Part shown: positions 36,858-45,026 of the stretch, piece by piece
Layout: each line of letters starts with the position of its first letter
Position numbering within the stretch: position 1 is the first letter of the stretch
Assembly (NCBI GenBank): GCA_013216135.1
Contig: JABSOS010000012.1
Location: 1 to 64,000, forward strand
Direction of reading: 5' to 3'
Origin: Candidatus Caenarcanales bacterium
GTDB taxonomy: Bacteria > Cyanobacteriota > Vampirovibrionia > LMEP-6097
DNA length: 64,000 bases
Notes under the pieces: model-generated
Told to the model about the DNA's origin: nothing
The model's input: only the letters and a program-made list of their open reading frames with translations
Databases searched by the model: none
Made by a program: the position numbers and the translations under genes

Positions 36858-38801
36858 ATGGGTATTACTGATAAATTAGGTAAAAAAAAGACTATTAATG
36901 TCGCATTAGTAGGTAACCCTAATGTCGGTAAATCTGTCATTTTTAACTTTCTTACTGAATCATATGTGGATGTTAGTAATTACCCTGGAACCACTATCGA
37001 AGTTTCGAAGGGAATGTTGAAGCTTTCTGAAAAAGAAGCGGAGCTTTCTTCTTATAATTTTGAAATTGTTGATACGCCAGGGGTTTACAGTGTTTCAAAT
37101 CTCTCTGAGGAAGAACTTGCAGCTAGAGACTTTATTTTAAATGCAGACATCATTATCAATGTCATTTCAGTAGTTTCACTTGACCGTGATTTATTTTTGA
37201 CGAAGCAGCTTGCAGATATGGGTAAGCCGATGTTTTTGATTTTTAATCAGTTAGATGAAGCTAAGCGTAGAAATTTAAGTATTGATCTTGAAAATATTGC
37301 AGAGCATTTAGGTTTAGAGTTTATTGCAGCATCTGCTGTGAAAAAAGAAGGCTTAAAAGATCTGCGTAAAACTTTAATTAATTTTGCAGATAACGCAAAA
37401 ATTAAACCGGGGAAAATTTCTAAAGCAGTTGATAATTTTTCAGCACCATATCAGGAGATGGTGTTAGATAGGGCGACAGCACTATTGATTGCTGAAGCTG
37501 ATGCTGATTTAGCTAAGAAAAATGATATTGTTCTTCCTCCAGAAGCCCTTCAAAGGCGTAAAGAGATCTATGAAATTAGACAATCAGAAGTTCATAGCTT
37601 AATCGATGATAATGTTGCGATTTTAGAAATGAAGTGGACAGATAAACTTGGAGACTTGATCCTAAATCCATATCTAGGTTCTATTATTGCTGTTGTTGTT
37701 GTCTACAGCTTTTTATTTTTATTTTTAGGTGTTTTTGTTGCTGGAAATGTCGTTGATGCTTTAGAAAATAATGTCTTTAAGGCTTATTATGAGCCCTTTG
37801 TAAGAAACGTCGTTTCTATGGTCTTCCCTATCGATGCTTCTTCTATGGCAAACCTCGCTTTCACTAAACCTATGACTGCGATTGGTACTTTACTTGCTGG
37901 AGACTATGGGGTTTTAACTCTTACTATAACTTATTTGTATGCACTTTTAATGCCACTTGTTTTAGGTTTTTACTTTGGGCTTGCTCTATTAGAGGATTCT
38001 GGCTATTTACCTCGCTTAGCTGTGCTTACAGATGGTGTTCTTTCTAGTTTAGGAATGAATGGAAGAGCGATTATACCTTTGATTTTAGGAGGTGGCTGCG
38101 TCACTATGGCGACGGTTACTACTAGATTACTTTCTACCGAAAAAGAAAGGTTGATCACGATGGTGCTTTTAGGTTTAACGATCCCTTGTTCAGCTCAGTT
38201 AGGGGTTATCCAAGGTTTACTTACTAATATCGGTGGTTTTATGCCATGGTTAATTTGGGGTGGAACTTTGATGATAGTCTTCATTATTACTGGCTTTGTT
38301 ATGAATAAATTAGTACCAGGAGATTGCGGGCATTTTATTTCTGATATCCCTCCTATTAGAATCCCTCAATTAGATAATGTTTTCCAAAAAACTTGGACAC
38401 GTTCAAAAATATTTTTAGATGAAGCTACTCCAGCTTTCTTTACCGCAGCTGGTCTTGTTGCTAGTCTTCAAGTTACAGGTTTACTTCAATCAATTATAAA
38501 TTTCTGTGAGCCCCTTATGGAAAAGGTTTTACTTTTACCTAAAGATGTAACTTTAAGTTTTATCCTAGGAATGGTTAGGCGTGACTTTGGAGCCTTTGGT
38601 TTAATGGATATTCCATTAAATGCTGCTCAGTTAGTTACAGTCTGTGTGGTTTTAACTTTGTTTGTTCCTTGTATTGCAACAGTTGCAGTAATGGTAAAAG
38701 AGAAGAATCTTAAAACAGCAGCTTTAATTTGGCTTAGTTCATGGGCTTTAGCTTTGGGGATTGGGGCTTTGCTTGCGCGTGGTTTATTGTTTGTTTTCTA
38801 A
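36858..38801 (+). CDS. feoB: Ferrous iron transport protein B
   Basis: VALVGNPNVGKSVIFN G1, DTPGVYSVSN, NQLDEAKRR, transport domain with PLILGGGCVTMATVTTR and VRRDFGAFGLMD. Confidence 0.97.
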   Translation: MGITDKLGKKKTINVALVGNPNVGKSVIFNFLTESYVDVSNYPGTTIEVSKGMLKLSEKEAELSSYNFEIVDTPGVYSVSNLSEEELAARDFILNADIIINVISVVSLDRDLFLTKQLADMGKPMFLIFNQLDEAKRRNLSIDLENIAEHLGLEFIAASAVKKEGLKDLRKTLINFADNAKIKPGKISKAVDNFSAPYQEMVLDRATALLIAEADADLAKKNDIVLPPEALQRRKEIYEIRQSEVHSLIDDNVAILEMKWTDKLGDLILNPYLGSIIAVVVVYSFLFLFLGVFVAGNVVDALENNVFKAYYEPFVRNVVSMVFPIDASSMANLAFTKPMTAIGTLLAGDYGVLTLTITYLYALLMPLVLGFYFGLALLEDSGYLPRLAVLTDGVLSSLGMNGRAIIPLILGGGCVTMATVTTRLLSTEKERLITMVLLGLTIPCSAQLGVIQGLLTNIGGFMPWLIWGGTLMIVFIITGFVMNKLVPGDCGHFISDIPPIRIPQLDNVFQKTWTRSKIFLDEATPAFFTAAGLVASLQVTGLLQSIINFCEPLMEKVLLLPKDVTLSFILGMVRRDFGAFGLMDIPLNAAQLVTVCVVLTLFVPCIATVAVMVKEKNLKTAALIWLSSWALALGIGALLARGLLFVF

Positions 38802-38845
38802 ATAATAGGCAGCATCGAGATTTGCAATAACTCAATCGCGGAACC

Positions 38846-38878
38846 CTCAAATACTAAAAGTTGTGTTTAGTATTTGAG
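38846..38878. promoter_or_regulatory. Perfect 13-bp inverted repeat upstream of AAA_14 paralog 3
   Basis: CTCAAATACTAAA-AGTTGTG-TTTAGTATTTGAG; 7-nt spacer, 21 nt from the ATG. Confidence 0.65.
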
Positions 38879-38899
38879 TATTGGTGGTATGATGTGTTT

Positions 38900-40132
38900 A
38901 TGGATAGTATAAAAAGAGATTTGAAATATACTATTTTGAAGCTTCTCAAGAGTTTTCCTTGTGTTACTTTAATCGGAGCAAGGCAGGTTGGAAAATCAAC
39001 ACTTTTAAGGCAGGTAGCTCCAGATGCACCATTCTATGATTTGGAGCAGAATAGTCATTTTGAAATGATTGATGGTGATCCAGAACTTTTTTTAAAGAAT
39101 AAAGATGAATTAATTGTTATTGATGAGGCTCAGCTTTCGGGCTCTTTATTTTCAGCTTTAAGAGTTAAAATAGATGAAAACAGAAAGAAGAATTCTCAAT
39201 TTTTAATTAGTGGCTCTAGTTCACCAGAGCTTTTAAAAAACATTAGTGAGTCTCTTGCAGGTAGAGTTGCTATTGTTGAGGTTCCTACTTTAAGCTGGTC
39301 AGAAGCTTTAGGTAAAAAAAAATCTGAATTCTATCATCTATTAGAAAAGCCTGAAAAGTTTTGTAACTTGAAGCTTAACTATGATGGTCATGATTTGCTG
39401 AAGCTTTGTACATATGGTTTATATCCAGAGCCTTTTTTGAAACTCAAGTATGAGGAGGATTCTACGACATATAACGTTTGGCAAAATTCTTATTTTAGAA
39501 CTTATATAGATAGAGATGTGAGAAGCTTGTTTCCAAAACTTAATCTTGAAACATATAAGAGGTTTATAAAGATGCTTTCGATGTCATCAGGTGAAATTTT
39601 AAACTATGCTAGCTATGCTAAATCATTAGATATCTCTGAACCTAGTATTAAAAATTATATGGAAATAGCTTCTGGGACTTTTATCTGGCGAAATATTCCT
39701 GTTTATTCAAATAGTATGAAGAAGCGTTTAATAAAAAGTCCGAAGGGACAGATGAGAGATAATATTTTAATTAATTTTATCCTTAAATTTAATTCAGTTG
39801 AAGATTTGATGAGCCACCCGAATTTTGGTAACATCTGGGAATCTTTTGTTATAGAGCAATTAGTGAAAAACTTAGAGTCAAATTTAATATATGGAAGTTA
39901 TTATTATTATCGAACACATGACGGTGCAGAAGTTGACTTCATTCTTGAATCTAAACTAGGACTTATCCCTATTGAAATTAAATCTGGGTCTAGTACAAAA
40001 AAATCTCAATTAAAATCACTCAGTAACTTTATTAAAGAGCATAATTGTCCTTATGGCATAGTCATAAACCTAAGTGAAGAAGTCTATCAAATAACAGAAA
40101 GCATTTATCAGGTTCCAGCAAGCTTTATTTAG
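38900..40132 (+). CDS. AAA_14/DUF4143-type ATPase (paralog 3)
   Basis: GARQVGKST, LIVIDEAQLSG, LISGSSSPELL, SLAGRVAIVEVPTLS, YYRTHDGAEVDFI; start revised to ATG 38900. Confidence 0.9.
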   Translation: MDSIKRDLKYTILKLLKSFPCVTLIGARQVGKSTLLRQVAPDAPFYDLEQNSHFEMIDGDPELFLKNKDELIVIDEAQLSGSLFSALRVKIDENRKKNSQFLISGSSSPELLKNISESLAGRVAIVEVPTLSWSEALGKKKSEFYHLLEKPEKFCNLKLNYDGHDLLKLCTYGLYPEPFLKLKYEEDSTTYNVWQNSYFRTYIDRDVRSLFPKLNLETYKRFIKMLSMSSGEILNYASYAKSLDISEPSIKNYMEIASGTFIWRNIPVYSNSMKKRLIKSPKGQMRDNILINFILKFNSVEDLMSHPNFGNIWESFVIEQLVKNLESNLIYGSYYYYRTHDGAEVDFILESKLGLIPIEIKSGSSTKKSQLKSLSNFIKEHNCPYGIVINLSEEVYQITESIYQVPASFI

Positions 40133-41648
40133 CCTGAAGAATTAATTTGATTTTTAAAACTTGAGAAACAAGTTCTTTTACTATTTTAAAAATAGAAATT
40201 TTAGTCGCGAGTGGATCTAAGATTCCTTGATAATCATAGTTTATTACATTACCAGTTTCTAAATCGATACCTTCTTTATTACTTGCATGAAAGTTTACGA
40301 GGTTCACCTTCTCTTCTGGGTCAAAGCCTGCATTATAGGTAATTTGCTTGAATAATGCTGGAAGCGAGTCTACGACCAAGTCAAATCCAGCCATAGTGTC
40401 TTTATTAAATATCAGTGAATCTTGTGAACGCTTAAGTCTTTCTATTAGATTGATTTCGGCAACACCTCCACCTAATACATAACCAGATTCTAAACATTTT
40501 TTAAAGGCATGGGCGGCATCTATTGCAATTCTTTTCTTTTCAGCTAAAGCACTTTCAAGCTCAGCTGCAAGTAAGATGGTCGCTTCATAGGCAGAAGTTC
40601 CTTTTATGAAAACACCTATTGGTGAGAAACTTCTTTGAATAGCTTCGAGTTGACCTGAGACACTCTTAATTTCACTATTATCAGCATTGAGAATTTTTTG
40701 CCTATTTACTTTTTTTGCTCCACTTATTCTGAGTAATGCTTTAATATCTTTCTGCCTTAAGTTACTTAAAACAAAAATTCCTTCTTTAATAAAATACTCT
40801 TCAAGCTTAGGCAACATACTTGCACTTAAGAATATAGCTTTAATACCCAGGTTCTTAATTTTTTCTGCAACAGAAAAGAGTTTAGAGGTACTTTCATCTA
40901 AGTGAGTAACTCCAGTGTCAGTGCTGATAACTTCACTAGAAAAGGCTTCTGGTTCTAGCGGTCCATCTATTACTAAGCATTTACTGTCATAGAAATCATA
41001 ATCATAGTGATAGTGTGGTCTTTTCGGGATGAAATATCCTGAAATTATTTCAGAGTCTCTTCTTGAACAAGTATAAATAGATTCAAATAAATTGAACTGA
41101 CTGACTAAATACTCGTAGCTATTTTCTTTAGCTATGCTTTCAGCTAGGTTAATGATTAAATTTGTTAAATCTTTATCGCCACGTGCAGCTATGTGAGTAA
41201 CAGAGCGGAGCCTAGGATCATCAACTCGATTTACTGGCGTAGACAGTCTTTCAAGTAATTCAATGACTTTATCAATAGCACTAACTATGCCTTTAATTAA
41301 AGGGATTACTTTATAGCCTTCTTTGATTTTTAATAATGCCAACCTGAGAATTTCACTTGCAAAAATTACAACACTTGTGGTCCCGTCACCGACTTGCTTT
41401 TCTTGGGCTTTAGAAATCTCAATTAATAATTTTGCTGCTGGGTGCTGGATTTGAATAGATGAAAGGATTTCAACACCATCATTAGTGCATTTGAAGTCAC
41501 CGTAGCTATCTACTAGCATTACATCAAGTCCTTTAGGACCTACCGTGTGCCTAACTGTATCTGCTACAGAATTAATTGCTGATATATTTGCTTCTAATGT
41601 TTGAATATAAGAAACAGGTTGACTCATATTTGCTGCGCTGTTTTCCAT
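40125..41648 (-). CDS. Group II/III (thermosome/CCT-like) chaperonin
   Basis: TVRHTVGPKGLDVMLVDSYGDFKCTNDGVEILSSIQIQHPAAKLLIEISKAQEKQVGDGTTSVVIFASEIL; VLGGGVAEINL; C-terminal IDLETGNVINYDYQGILDPLATKISIFKIVKELVSQVLKIKLIL. Confidence 0.9.
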   Translation of the reverse strand: MENSAANMSQPVSYIQTLEANISAINSVADTVRHTVGPKGLDVMLVDSYGDFKCTNDGVEILSSIQIQHPAAKLLIEISKAQEKQVGDGTTSVVIFASEILRLALLKIKEGYKVIPLIKGIVSAIDKVIELLERLSTPVNRVDDPRLRSVTHIAARGDKDLTNLIINLAESIAKENSYEYLVSQFNLFESIYTCSRRDSEIISGYFIPKRPHYHYDYDFYDSKCLVIDGPLEPEAFSSEVISTDTGVTHLDESTSKLFSVAEKIKNLGIKAIFLSASMLPKLEEYFIKEGIFVLSNLRQKDIKALLRISGAKKVNRQKILNADNSEIKSVSGQLEAIQRSFSPIGVFIKGTSAYEATILLAAELESALAEKKRIAIDAAHAFKKCLESGYVLGGGVAEINLIERLKRSQDSLIFNKDTMAGFDLVVDSLPALFKQITYNAGFDPEEKVNLVNFHASNKEGIDLETGNVINYDYQGILDPLATKISIFKIVKELVSQVLKIKLILQAK

Positions 41649-41760
41649 TTTAATCTCCCATATATATTATAGGTTAAAAAGTGGGCTTCTATTTCTCATT
41701 TCAGTAGTGTAGATTGCTTCTTGCTTTACTTCACTCGTTCTTGCGTACTAAACTAAACTT

Positions 41761-41997
41761 AAGTATTCTACTGTACCTGTCATTATTCTTGAAAAAGGTA
41801 ATGAGGTTGGAGGATTGAAGAGCTCTATTAGATATGATAATGGTCTATGTTTTGATTATGGTACACATCTTATTAATCAGACTGGAGTTCAAGTTTTAGA
41901 TGATTTGATATATAAAATTTTAGGTGATAGTAAAGAAGATCCGCAGGGTTTATGCTTAAAAGAATTAAAAAACTTTACCCGAAAGACTTTGCAGTAA
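41761..41997 (+). pseudogene. Remnant of an FAD/NAD(P)-binding amine-oxidase-like protein
   Basis: Open frame STVPVIILEKGNEVGGLKSSIRYDNGLCFDYGTHLINQTGVQVLDDLIYKIL fits the segment after the missing N-terminal GxGxxG; TAA at 41749-41751 blocks upstream extension. Confidence 0.6.
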
Positions 41998-42001
41998 GGG
42001 T

Positions 42002-43555
42002 TTAAATAAGTTCATTTACTAAATTTTCAATATCAACTGGAAGTGGTGCTAATTGATAAGATTGATAATTCTCTAAGTTTAAATCTGTACCAATTTCATC
42101 AGCGATTCTATCTAATGAATCTTCTTTGATATCACCATTCTCATCTAAGTCTGCTTCAAGATCAATTTCTACAAAACTATCACTGAATTTATCTCTGATA
42201 GCTTTAACTGAATCTGTGAAAATATTATATAATTCAGAAGCTGTTTTAAGATTATAGTTCGCGAGATGATTTTTTGTCGAAATATTACTTATAAAGCTTC
42301 TTGCTATTTGTTTATCTTTATTTGATTTGATATAAATAAATTTTGCATTAGGAAATATTTTTTTAATTATAGGTGCATAAATAAAATTTAATGCAGTTGT
42401 ATCAACAACTTTGCTTAAATATCCGACATCATTTTTTACATTCTCTTCATAGAATTCTCTGAATATGTCTAGGTCAGAAGCTTCCATCTGAAGAATTTGT
42501 TTGATTTGATCTATTGATGTTTCACTATTCTTTTCTCCTGGCAGCATATGTGATAGGTAAGAGTTATCTCCTGCATACTCATAGCTCAGTAGATTACTTA
42601 GGTAGAAAAGAAAGTCAGTATTTAAAGCACCTGGGAAACTTAATATGAAAACGTTTTCACGAAGTGATCTATTCGTGGTTTCTTCCTCTTCATTGTTGAA
42701 ATCTATTTCAGGACTTTCTAGTAGTTTTAAGCATTCTTTATAGAAATTTAGTTCAGTGCTCGCATTATAATGAAATGATTTTAAATATAATTTTGAGGCC
42801 TTGTTTATAAAATTGAAAGCTTCTTTATGTTTATTACAGTCCATATATACTTTGGCTAAGAATAAGTAAGCAGTGGATTTGTCTTCTAAAGAAAGTTTTT
42901 TATGCTGTAATTTTTTTTCAAGGAATTTAACTTCTTCTACATTTTCATGATCATTAAACTTAACTGACTCAGCTAATAGTTTATATGCATGCACACTTGC
43001 ATTTTCATTAGTGCAAATTTTCTTTAGTTTATTATATGCTTTCTCAAATTTATATGATTTTAGATGAAGCTCTGCTTCTAACTCTTCTTTTAGTAAATTA
43101 CTAACATCATCAAATTCCTTAATGACATTTAATTCATCTGTAGCAAGATCTATTCTATTCTGATCTAAATAAACATGAAATAATTTTATTCTAGCTGCTG
43201 GGTAATTATACCTTGTTACCAGATCAGTTAAGATATTTACACTTAAAGAGATAGCTTCAGGATAATTTTTCTTATTCATAAAGAATATATCAGCAAGCTG
43301 GAACTTTAGCTCAGGTGAGCTGTCGATTTCTTCATTTAAATCTAATAAAAATTGGAGAGCTTTGTCTTTATCTAAACTTTTAATATAAAAGTTTTTTATT
43401 AAACTTGAAGCTAGAAGTTTGCTACTTAAATTTGAATTTAATATTTCTATACATAGCTTCTTTGCTTTACTAAAATCACCAAGCTCCAGATGCCTCTCTA
43501 GCATAGCTATATCATTATGGTTAATATCAGTTTGTTCAATGAATTCTGTGCTCAT
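42002..43555 (-). CDS. TPR protein with degenerate sulfotransferase-like C-terminal domain
   Basis: TPR-like helices; NVFILSFPGALNTDFLFYLSNLLSYEY in place of a canonical PAPS loop; IFPNAKFIYIKSNKDKQIARSF. Confidence 0.6.
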   Translation of the reverse strand: MSTEFIEQTDINHNDIAMLERHLELGDFSKAKKLCIEILNSNLSSKLLASSLIKNFYIKSLDKDKALQFLLDLNEEIDSSPELKFQLADIFFMNKKNYPEAISLSVNILTDLVTRYNYPAARIKLFHVYLDQNRIDLATDELNVIKEFDDVSNLLKEELEAELHLKSYKFEKAYNKLKKICTNENASVHAYKLLAESVKFNDHENVEEVKFLEKKLQHKKLSLEDKSTAYLFLAKVYMDCNKHKEAFNFINKASKLYLKSFHYNASTELNFYKECLKLLESPEIDFNNEEEETTNRSLRENVFILSFPGALNTDFLFYLSNLLSYEYAGDNSYLSHMLPGEKNSETSIDQIKQILQMEASDLDIFREFYEENVKNDVGYLSKVVDTTALNFIYAPIIKKIFPNAKFIYIKSNKDKQIARSFISNISTKNHLANYNLKTASELYNIFTDSVKAIRDKFSDSFVEIDLEADLDENGDIKEDSLDRIADEIGTDLNLENYQSYQLAPLPVDIENLVNELI

Positions 43556-43668
43556 ATACTATATATACGCAGTTCCCTCAGAAACCTAGTAAAGTTAATT
43601 ACCTAGATTTCTTAAAAATACTACTACTAATTTAGTATCAAGCTTTTGTCACTGGGATTAAGTTTGGT

Positions 43669-45021
43669 ATGGGAAAATTGAAAAATAAAAGCTCAAATTA
43701 TAAAGTTATTGACGACTGGAAAGACTTTGATAAGTCTAAGTTAATGTCATTAAGCGCTGATTACTATAGCGAAAAAGGCATAGACGCCTTCTCTAGAGTT
43801 AAATCTTCTAATATTATTCCTTCAGAAACTTCTTGTTCATATGCCCATGCGGAGTCATTAGCTTTGCTGCTTAAAAATCAAATGGACATGAATCCTAATA
43901 AAGGAGTTTTCAAAGTATTAGAACTAGGTGTCGGTAGTGGTTTATTTTCATATAATTTTTTAAGAGCAGCAGAGAAGCTAGGTATTATAGATAAAGTAAA
44001 TTACTGTGTTTCTGATTTTAATGAAAATATACTAGTAAAAATAAAGGATTTAGAGTTTTTAGATCAATTTGAAAATAATGTGAATTTTCAAGTTATTGAT
44101 TTACTTAATATTGATAGTTCCTACAGTTTAATAAATACAGATTATAAACTTGATGATTTAGATTTAGTTGTTGGGAATTATCTCATGGATGTGTTTCCAG
44201 CATTGCCTGTGAAGTTCTCGAATAGAAATATTGGTGAATTGGATAAATTACAGGTAAAAGTATCACAACCAAAAAATTTACTTGATGAAGACTTATATTC
44301 TAATGACAAATTATTCAAAAATCTGAAAATTGAGGAAAGATATGTAACATATGATTCTAAAGATTTCTCTGATTTAGAGGCTAACTATATAGATCTTTTT
44401 CAAAACTATGTCAGGAAACATGATTCTAGAGTTCCTAGGATTTATCCATATGGTTATGGTTCTTTAAAGGCTTTAGAAAATGTTGTCTCTAGGTTAAGTA
44501 ATGAAGGTTTTTTCTATGTCATGGATGTACCTTACCGTGAAAACGCAAATATAAAACCTTATGATACTTATGGAAATACTGTTGCAAATCATGTGAATTT
44601 TGATTTGATGATTTGCTTGCTAGAACAAAACAATAATTCTTTTAGGTATACAAGAAATGACTATTATGGGCGTTTATTAGTAGCTCGCAATGATAAGCTT
44701 CTATTTGATTTTAGTGAAAAATATTCTTTTATTGATGAGTTCATGGCTAATAACCCTATTAACTTATATTCTGATCTGATAAGGGCAATATCTATGATTA
44801 AAACGAAAGAGGGTGTATCAGTATTAGGAACTTTAATAGATAGTCTTGAAAAAATATCTCCAAATGAAACTACAACTCATTTAATTAGGGCAGATTATCA
44901 TACTATGAAAAAAGACTATTCTAATGCTTTAACATTTTTGAATTTAGCTAAAGATGCTGATAAAGCTGGTATGTATAAAGTTAATACTGAAATTAGTAAA
45001 ATTAAAGCATTAATGAAGTAA
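43669..45021 (+). CDS. SAM-dependent methyltransferase (MidA-like) with C-terminal TPR-like tail
   Basis: VLELGVGSGLFSYNFL motif I; VVGNYLMDVFPALPV; TPR-like C-terminus. Confidence 0.6.
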   Translation: MGKLKNKSSNYKVIDDWKDFDKSKLMSLSADYYSEKGIDAFSRVKSSNIIPSETSCSYAHAESLALLLKNQMDMNPNKGVFKVLELGVGSGLFSYNFLRAAEKLGIIDKVNYCVSDFNENILVKIKDLEFLDQFENNVNFQVIDLLNIDSSYSLINTDYKLDDLDLVVGNYLMDVFPALPVKFSNRNIGELDKLQVKVSQPKNLLDEDLYSNDKLFKNLKIEERYVTYDSKDFSDLEANYIDLFQNYVRKHDSRVPRIYPYGYGSLKALENVVSRLSNEGFFYVMDVPYRENANIKPYDTYGNTVANHVNFDLMICLLEQNNNSFRYTRNDYYGRLLVARNDKLLFDFSEKYSFIDEFMANNPINLYSDLIRAISMIKTKEGVSVLGTLIDSLEKISPNETTTHLIRADYHTMKKDYSNALTFLNLAKDADKAGMYKVNTEISKIKALMK

Positions 45022-45026
45022 TAGAT

